Shown in pieces: positions 40,111 to 47,648 of a DNA stretch of 49,811 nt (positions are counted from its first letter, which is position 1; every line of letters starts with the position of its first letter). The position numbers and the translations under genes are program-made. Location of the stretch: contig NZ_JAFZKX010000035.1 of the NCBI RefSeq assembly GCF_017551775.1, positions 1-49,811 of the forward strand, given 5' to 3'. The notes under the pieces are model-generated. The model worked only from the letters and a program-made list of their open reading frames with translations, was not told where the DNA came from and did no database searches. This stretch comes from Fibrobacter sp. (GTDB lineage Bacteria > Fibrobacterota > Fibrobacteria > Fibrobacterales > Fibrobacteraceae).

Positions 40111-42126
40111 ATGTTTTTTGGTATGGGATCACGTTACGGCGTGGGCACTATGTTCGGGTACGTAGGCTTGGGGGTCGTGTTTGGAGTTTCGGTTGCCTTC
40201 TCCGCGGATTGGTACGCGAAGGACAACCTGCAACCAGGTCACGACCCGAGCATGGTGCGGTTTGAGGACGGCTACGCCCTCATGAGTACGAACAACAATT
40301 TGCAGTTGTGGACATCTGAAGATGCCTACACTTGGCGCGACCATAAGTCGACCGTGAGCGCGATTCCGCAGTGGGCTTACCAGTATGCGCCGGGCACCGA
40401 GGGCATCTGGGCGCCGGATATATTCTACATGAATGGCGAGTTCCGCGTGTACTACTGCGTGTCGGTTTTCGGCAAGCGTTCTTCCGCAATCGGTTACCAG
40501 GCGACGACCTCGATTGTGCCGGGAACGGATGGCTATGGCTGGAAGGACCATGGCCATGTATTCCACACGACGACCAGCGACAAGTACAACGCGATTGATG
40601 CGGACGTGGTGCGCGATACCGAGGGCAATTACTGGATGGCGTTCGGTTCGTTCGGACTCGGCATTCAGCTGATCAAACTGGACGCGCAGACGGGCTACCA
40701 GGCGAATGACGACAAGACTGTCTACAACATCGCAAGGCGTACGAGCAAGGCGAGCGAGGGCGCGGAAGAAGGCCCGAGCCTCATCGAACATGGCGGAAAG
40801 TATTTCCTGTTCACTGCGTGGGACAAGTGCTGCCAGCAGGGAGCGAACATCGAGCAGACCACGTACAAGACCGCTTATGGCCGCGCCGACAAGGTGACTG
40901 GCCCGTACAAGGACCGCGCCGGCTATGACATGGCGACTGGTGGCGGCACGATTTTGCTGGAACGTTATGGGCGCTACGTGGGCCCGGGCGGCGGAGAAGC
41001 CTTTCAAGACCTGAACCGTGTGCGTTTTGTGCACCATTATTACGATCTCAACGGCGACAAGTACAACCACATCCATATTCGTGACGTGGTGTTTACCGAC
41101 GATAACTGGGCTGAGATGGGACAGCCCTTCCTCGGACGCTACTTGAGCGCGGAGGTCGAACACGGTGTGCTGACGCGCGCGGTTTCAGGCGACCTTGCGA
41201 TTACGCGGAGCAACACGGCATCGAACGGCGAATACCTCGCGTATGTGAATACCGCGGGTTCCAAGATCCACTTGCCGATGAACATCATGCAGGCGGGCGA
41301 TTACTTGCTGCGCTATCGCTATGCGAACGGCGGCGATGCTGCCGCGACACACAAGGTGACCGTCAATGGCAAGTCGCGGACGGTGACGCTCCCGCCCACG
41401 GGTTCCTGGGGCACGTTCCCCGAGAAGTCCGTGGTGATGGTGCCCGCGACGCTCAAGCGTGGCGGTAACTTTATAGATATCGAACCGTCACCCAACGGCA
41501 ACTTCGCTGAACTTGACCGCGTCGATTTTTTGCGCGTGGTCCGCGATACGATTCCGGCGAACGGGTTTGACAACGGCATCCGCGTGCGCCTCACGAAGGA
41601 TGACGAGCTCGCCATCAAGGACGGCGGCTATGCGATTTTCGAGAACGTGGTGACCGATTCCATCAGGTCTCTGGACGTGTCTGTCAAGGTAAAGAGTTTG
41701 ACGGGTGGCAGGCTCAGCATTCGCGATGGCAAGAAGGACGGGACCGTCCTTTCGGAATGCGAACTGGTGGCGGCCAACGCGAAGTCGGCGGCTAACGGCT
41801 GGACGGAAGTATCCTGCTCGAGCCTCAAGAGCATCGGCGGCGTGAAGGACTTTTATTTGACGGCATCGGGCGTTTCGGGCGAGGTGCTTGTCGGGAACAT
41901 CGTGTTCGCGGGGGCGCCCGGGGACATTGAGTGCACCGAGGAACCGTGCGGAGAGCCTGGATCCAGTTCCAGTGGTGTTGTAATCGGGTCGAGCAGTTCC
42001 AGCGGAACGGAAGCGATTGTTCCACGCGAGATTCGCCGCGATTTGCAGCAGCCCGCACGCAAGGGTTACCGCGACCTGAAGGGCCGCAGCTTCGACAAGC
42101 AAATCCGTTACAGGGTGATGTTCTAG
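40111..42126 (+). CDS. Secreted GH43 family glycosidase with CBM6-like domain
   Basis: A 671-aa exported plant cell wall enzyme, probably an arabinanase or arabinofuranosidase. The signal peptide ends in VAFSADW. The GH43 five-blade propeller shows the base D45 (GHDPSMV), IWAPD at about 99-103, the pKa-tuning Asp in NAIDADV (163-165) and the acid E220 in EEGPSLIE. Residues about 350-480 look like a CBM6/35 domain (SNGEYLAYVNTAGSKIHLP, NFAELDRVDFLRV). A further beta domain follows at about 490-615. Then come a poly-Ser linker and the basic Fibrobacter tail DLQQPARKGYRDLKG...RYRVMF. It has its own promoter and a paralogue downstream. Confidence 0.9.
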   Translation: MFFGMGSRYGVGTMFGYVGLGVVFGVSVAFSADWYAKDNLQPGHDPSMVRFEDGYALMSTNNNLQLWTSEDAYTWRDHKSTVSAIPQWAYQYAPGTEGIWAPDIFYMNGEFRVYYCVSVFGKRSSAIGYQATTSIVPGTDGYGWKDHGHVFHTTTSDKYNAIDADVVRDTEGNYWMAFGSFGLGIQLIKLDAQTGYQANDDKTVYNIARRTSKASEGAEEGPSLIEHGGKYFLFTAWDKCCQQGANIEQTTYKTAYGRADKVTGPYKDRAGYDMATGGGTILLERYGRYVGPGGGEAFQDLNRVRFVHHYYDLNGDKYNHIHIRDVVFTDDNWAEMGQPFLGRYLSAEVEHGVLTRAVSGDLAITRSNTASNGEYLAYVNTAGSKIHLPMNIMQAGDYLLRYRYANGGDAAATHKVTVNGKSRTVTLPPTGSWGTFPEKSVVMVPATLKRGGNFIDIEPSPNGNFAELDRVDFLRVVRDTIPANGFDNGIRVRLTKDDELAIKDGGYAIFENVVTDSIRSLDVSVKVKSLTGGRLSIRDGKKDGTVLSECELVAANAKSAANGWTEVSCSSLKSIGGVKDFYLTASGVSGEVLVGNIVFAGAPGDIECTEEPCGEPGSSSSGVVIGSSSSSGTEAIVPREIRRDLQQPARKGYRDLKGRSFDKQIRYRVMF

Positions 42127-42134
42127 ACTTGACA

Positions 42135-42167
42135 GTCATCCTGGAGCGCAACGCGCGATAGGATCCA
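42135..42167 (+). repeat. Palindromic repeat, left unit of an inverted pair
   Basis: A 33-nt unit starting GTCATCCTGGAG and ending CGATAGGATCCA with an internal hairpin GCGC-AAC-GCGC. It begins 8 nt after the stop codon of the first GH43 gene and resembles the repeats of the GIY-YIG element. Confidence 0.65.
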
Positions 42168-42182
42168 TTTAGGAAATAAACA

Positions 42183-43787
42183 ATGAAAAATGCATGTAAT
42201 AAAACGCGTGGATTCTATCGTGTCCTTCGGACACTCCAGAATGACATTGTAGGAATCGTCCTTTGCGCAACCGCAGTCTTCGCGGCCAACCCGCTCACGA
42301 CGGCGTTCTATTCCGCTGATGCGGCCGCTCTCGTGCACAACGACAGCCTGTTCATCTTTGCTGGCCACGACGAACAGGGCCCGCAAAGCGATAACAACAA
42401 GGCGTTCATCATGAACGACTGGCACGTGCTCGTGACCGACGACATGGAGAACTACCACGATTACGGCGCCGTGCTGAGCGTGAAGACGTTTAAGTGGGCG
42501 AACGCAAGCGCCTTTGCTGGCCACTGCGAATACCGTAACGGAAAGTTCTACTGGTACGTGGCGGTACATCACGGCACCATCAAGGAAAACGGGAGCGAAG
42601 GTTTTGCCATCGGCGTCGCCGTTGCCGATCATCCCTCGGGCCCGTGGAAAGATGCCATCGGACAGGCGCTTATTACCGATAACACCCCGAACGATGTGAA
42701 GCTCAATATCGACCCTGCGATTTTCTATGACGGCGATGACATCTGGATGTATTGGGGCTCGTGGAATGCGGGGCGCCGCGTCAAGCTCAAGGAGAACATG
42801 ATTGAGCTCGCGAGCACTCCCGAAGACATCAAGATTAAGGATTTCTTTGAGGCGCCTTGGATGCACAAGTACCGCGGGAACTACTACTTCAGTTATGCTT
42901 CGGGTTACCCTTCCACCACGAACTACTCGATGGCGCCGAGCCTGAACGGGCCATGGACGCAGAAGGGCGTACTGAACGACAAGCTTGACAATTCCGAGAC
43001 GAATCACCAGGCCATTTTCAAGTATCTCGGACACTGGTATTTTATGTACCACGGCGCGAATTCTCCAGGCGGCTGGACTTACCGCCGTTCCGTGAATATC
43101 GATTACCTGTATTACAACGAAGACGCAATTATCCAGAAAATCAAGCGCACCTCGACGGGTGTAGACAAAGTAAATAACGCGCTCGTGGAAAACGGCGGCT
43201 ACCGCATGACTGTTTCTCACAGCAACTTGACGCTCGAAGACGAAAACGGAATTGTGGTGCAGCGCCCGCTGGTAGAAGATTCCGCAGATGCACGCGCCAA
43301 GTCGCAGTTGTGGGTGCTCAAGCAGGCTGAAAAGCGTCGCCATTATACGTTGCGGAACTTCGGTACGGGCCGCTATTACTGCCCGCCGACAAAGCTTCTT
43401 GACACCGTGAAGACATCGGCGACGCCATGCGAAATCCGCATCGAGAATGCGTCCGTCAACAAGGGCTACTACCTTTACGGCGATTACGACAGCGATTTTG
43501 TGGGTGACGTGCTGAACATCTCGAAGGATTCCGGCATGCCCGTGATTACATGGGTGCGCACCGGTACGGACAACCAGAAATTTAAACTGGAAAAAGCCGT
43601 GTTGCCGGATACCGCGACAGTGGAGTCCAGCTCTAGCGAAATTGCGCCGGAAAGTTCCAGCAGCGAAACGGATGCTATTTTGCAGCGCGCCCATCGCCAC
43701 GACTTGCAGCAACTCGACCGCAAGGGCTATCGCGACCTGAAGGGCCGCCGGTATGACAAGCAGATTCGTTACAGGGTGCTGTTCTAG
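42183..43787 (+). CDS. Secreted GH43 family glycosidase with C-terminal trefoil-like domain
   Basis: A 534-aa exported hemicellulose-degrading enzyme (xylosidase or arabinofuranosidase type). The signal peptide has hydrophobic core IVGIVLCATAVFA with cleavage before AN. GH43 residues: base D46 in SADAAALV, D177 in NIDPAIFYDG, acid E223 in FFEAPWMHKY; HQAIFKYLGHWYFMYH is typical. Residues about 345-475 resemble a ricin-type trefoil. A poly-Ser linker and the basic tail DLQQLDRKGYRDLKG...RYRVLF close the protein. Residues 9-21 of the signal peptide are encoded by the right unit of an inverted repeat pair, and the start codon lies between the two units. AGGAA precedes the ATG. Confidence 0.88.
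   Translation: MKNACNKTRGFYRVLRTLQNDIVGIVLCATAVFAANPLTTAFYSADAAALVHNDSLFIFAGHDEQGPQSDNNKAFIMNDWHVLVTDDMENYHDYGAVLSVKTFKWANASAFAGHCEYRNGKFYWYVAVHHGTIKENGSEGFAIGVAVADHPSGPWKDAIGQALITDNTPNDVKLNIDPAIFYDGDDIWMYWGSWNAGRRVKLKENMIELASTPEDIKIKDFFEAPWMHKYRGNYYFSYASGYPSTTNYSMAPSLNGPWTQKGVLNDKLDNSETNHQAIFKYLGHWYFMYHGANSPGGWTYRRSVNIDYLYYNEDAIIQKIKRTSTGVDKVNNALVENGGYRMTVSHSNLTLEDENGIVVQRPLVEDSADARAKSQLWVLKQAEKRRHYTLRNFGTGRYYCPPTKLLDTVKTSATPCEIRIENASVNKGYYLYGDYDSDFVGDVLNISKDSGMPVITWVRTGTDNQKFKLEKAVLPDTATVESSSSEIAPESSSSETDAILQRAHRHDLQQLDRKGYRDLKGRRYDKQIRYRVLF
42209..42245 (-). repeat. Palindromic repeat, right unit inside the GH43 signal peptide
   Basis: Read on the minus strand this 37-nt unit starts GTCATTCTGGAG and ends CGATAGAATCCA, with an internal hairpin TGTCC-GAA-GGACA. 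It is the inverted partner of 42135-42167 and encodes residues 9-21 of the second GH43 protein. Confidence 0.65.
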
Positions 43788-43795
43788 GGTCTGGC

Positions 43796-44077
43796 CTATT
43801 TTACCATCTGGAACACTTTTTCGCCCTCGAGGCTCATTCCGTAGCGCGTGCGCAGAATTTCTTCCTTGTACAGGGAATCGTGTTGCAGGCGCTCGATTTC
43901 TTGTGTGCGTTCCTCGATGATTTGTTTGAGCGAATCGATTTTGAATTCGTATTCCGCGATTTGCTGGGCTACGTTGCGCTGTTCGATTAGGTTGCCCTTG
44001 CTGAAAAAGAGCTGCAGTACGAGAATGCCGATAAAGAACATGAAAGCTATCACGGCGATGTAGATTCTCTTGTGCAT
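43796..44077 (-). CDS. FtsB/DivIC-like septum protein
   Basis: A 93-aa bitopic membrane protein. A short basic N terminus (HKR) is followed by one membrane helix (residues about 6-25) and a leucine-zipper-like coiled coil (residues about 30-75, LIEQRNVAQQIAEYEFKIDS...). It ends with RTRYGMSLEGEKVFQMV, matching the conserved end of the septum formation initiator family (ARTKYGMIKPGE-type). Such proteins join the FtsQ-FtsL complex in cell division. Its ATG overlaps the dprA stop by one base (TAATG), so both are translated from one mRNA. Confidence 0.85.
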   Translation of the reverse strand: MHKRIYIAVIAFMFFIGILVLQLFFSKGNLIEQRNVAQQIAEYEFKIDSLKQIIEERTQEIERLQHDSLYKEEILRTRYGMSLEGEKVFQMVK

Positions 44078-45027
44078 TAATTGACTCCGTCGAACTGGAA
44101 AACGAAATTATCGTCGGTGTGGGCGAGCCCGGCCATTTCCAGCTCTGTCAATATAGTTAAAAGTTGGCTTATGTTAAAGTCGAATTCCGACTGGAGTTCG
44201 GTAAAAGTTTTGCGGAAACCGTTTACGCGACGGAAAAAGTCCAGCGTGGCTTTGTCTAGGTGGGTGCCAGCGAGCGAAAGTTCCTTAAGGCTGATGCTTT
44301 CGGATTTCGGGAATCCGAGAACGGAACGCAGGCTTTCGGGCGTGAATACGGGCTTGGCGAGCCCCCGGTCGAGAAGGGCGTTCGGGCCGCTCGCTACTTC
44401 GCTGTCGAAATCGCCCGGGATGGCGTAGAGCGGCTTGCCTTCTTTGCGGGTGAATTCTCCGGTAAGGAGCGCCCCGCCTTTCGCCTTGCTCTGGACGATT
44501 AGGGTTGCCGCGCAGATGCCGGAGATGATTTTGTTCCGTGCGGGGAAGTTCCCCTTGTACGCGGGTTCGTCGGGCTCGAACTCGCTCACGAGCGCGCCGC
44601 CCGCCTCCAGAATCCTTCGGGCGAGTTCCCCGCGGGTCCCTTCGATGCGGGTGCATAGCCCCTGCGCGAGGACTGCCACGGTCGGGATTCCGGCCTCAAG
44701 TGCCGCCTCGTGGCAGTAGCTGTCTATTCCCTGCGCCAGACCGGAGACGACTACGGCGCGTGTTCCGCGGAGCGATTCCACAAGCCTTTTGCAGAGGATT
44801 TTCGCATTGGGCCCGGGCCTGCGGGTGCCGACCATCGCGATGCCTACGGGGACGTTTCCGCGCCTTTCGTCGGCGGTCGTGATGCCTTCTCCGTTGTGGG
44901 TGGCGGAATCCCCGGAGTCGGCCGGTGGCAGCGTTCCCATCGCATAGAGAACTTTTGGTTTGTAGGGGGATTTGCTGAGGGCGAGGGGGTATTGCTCGGG
45001 AGTGACGAGATTGGGTTCGAAGTTCAT
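44077..45027 (-). CDS. dprA: DNA processing protein DprA
   Basis: A RecA-loading protein that binds incoming single-stranded DNA in natural transformation. The 316-aa protein has the Rossmann-like core: VGTRRPGPNAK, VVSGLAQGIDSYCHEAAL, FPARNKIISGICAATLIVQ, and GGALLTGEFTRKEGKPLYAIPG. The C-terminal 60 residues fit the winged-helix domain. The N-terminal SAM domain of classical DprA is absent, which is common. AAAGGAAG precedes the ATG. Three 16-bp tandem repeats lie 28-75 nt upstream of the start. It is coupled to the ftsB-like gene. Confidence 0.94.
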   Translation of the reverse strand: MNFEPNLVTPEQYPLALSKSPYKPKVLYAMGTLPPADSGDSATHNGEGITTADERRGNVPVGIAMVGTRRPGPNAKILCKRLVESLRGTRAVVVSGLAQGIDSYCHEAALEAGIPTVAVLAQGLCTRIEGTRGELARRILEAGGALVSEFEPDEPAYKGNFPARNKIISGICAATLIVQSKAKGGALLTGEFTRKEGKPLYAIPGDFDSEVASGPNALLDRGLAKPVFTPESLRSVLGFPKSESISLKELSLAGTHLDKATLDFFRRVNGFRKTFTELQSEFDFNISQLLTILTELEMAGLAHTDDNFVFQFDGVN

Positions 45028-45054
45028 GGGCTTCCTTTGCGGGCGCAGTTTAAT

Positions 45055-45102
45055 GCGTGTTATAAACGGCGCGTGTTATAAACGGCGCGTGCTATAAACG
45101 GC
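45055..45102. repeat. Three 16-bp tandem repeats upstream of dprA
   Basis: GCGTGTTATAAACGGC at 45055-45070 and 45071-45086 is identical; the third copy (45087-45102) has one change (GCGTGCTATAAACGGC). A partial fourth copy follows (GCATGGGATAA). Each unit contains TATAAA on the plus strand and GTTTATAAC on the minus strand. The rest of the gap to mazG (45103-45303) holds a G+C-rich hairpin region near 45160-45190 and a stretch of ACATTTC repeats near 45240-45265. Confidence 0.85.
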
Positions 45103-45290
45103 GCATGGGATAATTAAAGGAACATGCCGCGCGGTTTTGTATAGGATAATCGCTGGTCGGCAATCGCCCGGGTCCGGCATCGCCGGTACCTGAATTTGGG
45201 GAGGCCCATGGTAAATGTAGTAAATGTGTGGTGTGTAATTTTACATTTCACATTTCACATCGCACACTGCGCCGAAGGCGCGCACATTTC

Positions 45291-45298
45291 TATCTTTA
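45291..45298 (+). promoter_or_regulatory. -10 box of mazG
   Basis: TATCTTTA ends 5 nt before the ATG at 45304, and no Shine-Dalgarno is present. Confidence 0.45.
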
Positions 45299-45303
45299 CC
45301 GCC

Positions 45304-46104
45304 ATGAAATACACGTTCGATGATTTGGTAGATATCTTGAAACGCCTCCGCGCCGAGAACGGCTGCCCCTGGGACCGCGAACAGGATACGCATTCGCTTT
45401 TGCCCTACCTTGTGGAAGAGAGCAGCGAGTTTATCGATGCCGCGATGGATGGAGACAAGGCCCACATGTGCGAAGAACTTGGCGATGTGCTCCTGCAGGT
45501 GGTTTTCCATGCGCAGGTCTGCCGCGAAGAGGGCGCGTTTACTATCGACGACGTGGTGCAGGGAATCTGCGAGAAGATGATCCGCAGGCATCCGCACGTG
45601 TTCAGCGACGCGCAGGTGGACAATTCATCGGAGGTCAGCCGCCGCTGGGAAAAGATCAAGGCCCAGGAGGCGACGCACCTGAAGGATGCCGGAAAATCCG
45701 TCATGGACAAGGTCAGCAGGAGCATGCCGACGCTCGCCCGTACGCAGGATATCATCCGCAGGGTGGCGAAAGTCGGGTTCGACTGGGGCGAACCTGCGCC
45801 CGTATTCGACAAGGCGCAGGAGGAATTCGCGGAATTCCGTGCGGAGCTGGAAAAGGTTTCTCCCGAAAACGCGAACACCGACCGCCTGGAAGACGAGTTC
45901 GGCGATATCATGTTCTGCCTTGTGAACGTGGCGCGTCATAGCGGGTTCAATGCCGATGTCGCATTGCGGCGCGCGAACGCGAAATTCGAAAAGCGCTTCC
46001 GCGAGGTGGAACGCCTGGCCCGCGAGCAGGGGAAGGCCGTCGCGGAAATCGGGCTGGAGGGCCTCCAGCAGCTTTGGAAACAGGCTAAGGCCTCCGCTCG
46101 ATAA
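45304..46104 (+). CDS. mazG: Nucleoside triphosphate pyrophosphohydrolase MazG
   Basis: An all-alpha NTP pyrophosphatase of 266 aa that hydrolyses NTPs to NMPs and pyrophosphate. The first domain has the full signature: LRAENGCPWDREQDTHSLLP and the EE...EExxD metal sites in EESSEFIDAA and EELGDVLLQVVFHA. The second MazG domain follows from about residue 150, with KVGFDWGEPAPV and the second metal site EDEFGDIMFCLVN. The length matches the E. coli protein (263 aa). I chose the ATG at 45304 because the family starts there; the open frame reaches farther upstream into repeated DNA. Its 3' end overlaps the convergent lipoprotein gene by 20 nt. Confidence 0.95.
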   Translation: MKYTFDDLVDILKRLRAENGCPWDREQDTHSLLPYLVEESSEFIDAAMDGDKAHMCEELGDVLLQVVFHAQVCREEGAFTIDDVVQGICEKMIRRHPHVFSDAQVDNSSEVSRRWEKIKAQEATHLKDAGKSVMDKVSRSMPTLARTQDIIRRVAKVGFDWGEPAPVFDKAQEEFAEFRAELEKVSPENANTDRLEDEFGDIMFCLVNVARHSGFNADVALRRANAKFEKRFREVERLAREQGKAVAEIGLEGLQQLWKQAKASAR

Positions 46105-46663
46105 TGATGGTGTCCTGCAGCTCTATGCGCAGGAGGCCGTCCCTTGCGGCGACATAGAACTTGTCGAAGTTGCAGATGTTCTCGTCGGCGCCCGTAGCGT
46201 CGAATTCAAGTACGTCCCAATATGTATTCTTTCCTATCTTCAGGGTATCGAGCATGCGGATGGTGTAGCCGTCCCTGTTCATCATTATATCCCCGCGGAG
46301 ATTCTTGAAGACGATGTCGGGACCATATTGCCAAATCCCGTCACGGAAACCTCTGTAGCAGGTGAGAGTCATCTTGCCACCGTTTTCATCACATTCAATG
46401 CGCAGGTCGATGTTTATTTCGTTGAGGTCGCCCGATGCCTCGAAATAGAAGCTTTCGGGCTTGTGGCTGTAGATGCGCTCGTCGTAGGCATCCTTTAAGC
46501 CCCAGTTGTCGATAACCTTGACCGTATCGTTCCATTCCTGTTCTTTCTTGACCAACCTCTTGAAAGAACCTCCGACGTAGGGGTCGTCGACACCTAGGAG
46601 CCGGCATGCGGAAAGCGCCATGCCGATGGCAAGGAGAATGGCGAACTTTGCGGATTTATTCAT
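46085..46663 (-). CDS. Putative lipoprotein, function unknown
   Basis: A 192-aa lipoprotein with C20 in ALSAC. The mature part is beta-like and includes IRMLDTLKIGKNTYWDVLEF and a closing GLLRIELQDTIIIE. These parts match the neighbouring lipoprotein (IRMLDTITFNGVTYDSVF and GILKLECTDGKSFTIKE), so the two are distant paralogues. It overlaps its neighbour by 8 nt, with AAGGAAGGAGA as a strong Shine-Dalgarno inside the upstream gene, so they share a transcript. The last 20 nt overlap the mazG 3' end. No known domain was recognised. Confidence 0.75.
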   Translation of the reverse strand: MNKSAKFAILLAIGMALSACRLLGVDDPYVGGSFKRLVKKEQEWNDTVKVIDNWGLKDAYDERIYSHKPESFYFEASGDLNEINIDLRIECDENGGKMTLTCYRGFRDGIWQYGPDIVFKNLRGDIMMNRDGYTIRMLDTLKIGKNTYWDVLEFDATGADENICNFDKFYVAARDGLLRIELQDTIIIERRP

Positions 46664-47348
46664 GGTCGTCTCCTTCCTTGATGGTAAAACTCTTGCCGTC
46701 TGTGCATTCCAGTTTCAGGATGCCTTTTGTCCTCGAAAAATAGAGGTGTGCGAGTTCACCGTCTACTTCTTCATTGTAGTTGATGGCGTTGTAATGTGTG
46801 TTGTCCATAATGACGAACACGCTGTCGTAGGTCACGCCATTGAAGGTAATGGTATCGAGCATCCTGATGGCGTTGTCAATCCCCATTTCTTCTGGAAGGC
46901 CTGTGGAGTCGAGTTCGAATGTGAAAGAGGTATTTCTGTAGCTTATGAATACCGGTGCGCTCTGGCCTATGTTGAATTCACGTGTGTTTTCTTCTTTGCT
47001 GACGTTTACGCGGCCATAGAAGTTTATTTCGACATTCATGATGGGGTAGGTGGATGAGAGATAGACGGTCCGGTTCTCTTGCTCGGCAATGACGCAGTAG
47101 TCGCTCCAGTTGGAGGAAAATGTGGAGTCATAGCTCACGCTCAAATCGAATTCGAAACCTTCGGAATGGACGTAGTGCGTTGTGTTCCCTTTCTTGAAGT
47201 TTCCGATAGTCTTCTGGCAGTCGGCTAGCCTGTAGTCAGGGTGATATATGGAATCGCAGGTGTCGGTGGTACAACAGTCCGGGCAGGCTGTCAGGCATAT
47301 TAGGGGGATGGCTAAAAACGCTAGGGAAAGTATGATTCTTGTGGACAC
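46656..47348 (-). CDS. Putative lipoprotein, paralogue of its neighbour
   Basis: A 230-aa lipoprotein with C22 in LTAC, followed by a Cys-rich start (CPDCCTTDTC). The C-terminal 80 residues match the neighbouring lipoprotein gene downstream. The start is GTG at 47348, with AAAGGAG 5 nt upstream; an ATG two bases earlier is out of frame. It is the first gene of a two-gene operon. The function is unknown; the paired arrangement suggests surface partners. Confidence 0.72.
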   Translation of the reverse strand: MSTRIILSLAFLAIPLICLTACPDCCTTDTCDSIYHPDYRLADCQKTIGNFKKGNTTHYVHSEGFEFDLSVSYDSTFSSNWSDYCVIAEQENRTVYLSSTYPIMNVEINFYGRVNVSKEENTREFNIGQSAPVFISYRNTSFTFELDSTGLPEEMGIDNAIRMLDTITFNGVTYDSVFVIMDNTHYNAINYNEEVDGELAHLYFSRTKGILKLECTDGKSFTIKEGDDHE

Positions 47349-47520
47349 ATTTTCTCCTTTGAATACCGATTACAAATAAAATACAAATTTAGGGACTGTT
47401 TTTAGTGAAAAAATTGCGCTTTTTCGCATTATTTCGCCGTTTCCACATTGGAGTGTTCTATATAGGAGTGCTTTTTGTAAATTTTTTTTATTCCGGTGCG
47501 CGTATGCGGGGGTATATTAT

Positions 47521-47648
47521 GGATGTGCTTCCAGTCAGTCCTGGTTCTGGAGAAGGGATGCCGGATCGAACCACGGGGTAGGACTTATTGGGTGTACACT
47601 TTCTATTCCAAAAGTCACTCGGTCTTTATGGCCGGGTGATTTTTGTTT
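47521..47648 (+). ncRNA. Candidate structured small RNA with intrinsic terminator
   Basis: On the plus strand, opposite to all nearby genes. TATATTAT (47513-47520) would place the start near 47525. Bases 47525-47597 fold into one long hairpin: GTGC/GTAC, TCCAGT/ATTGGG, AGTCCT/AGGACT and GGTTC/GAACC in nested order, with a 7-nt bulge (ACGGGGT) on the 3' side and an apical loop holding GGAGAAGGGA. A terminator follows: TCACTCGG (47615-47622) with CCGGGTGA (47632-47639), then TTTTTGTTT. The terminator overlaps the 3' end of the minus-strand gene at 47615. I can match it to no known RNA family. Confidence 0.5.

Noticed and set aside
45055-45115. CRISPR array upstream of dprA
   Set aside because: The 16-bp units are directly adjacent with no spacers, there are only three, and no cas gene is in the window.
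47555-47580. tRNA T-arm-like string (GGTTCGATCC) on the minus strand within the candidate small RNA
   Set aside because: The flanks cannot form a T-stem and no anticodon arm or acceptor stem is present.
47521-47648. Identity of the small RNA as 4.5S/SRP RNA
   Set aside because: The length and single-hairpin shape would fit, but the conserved GGAAG tetraloop region with its AGCA partner is not seen.
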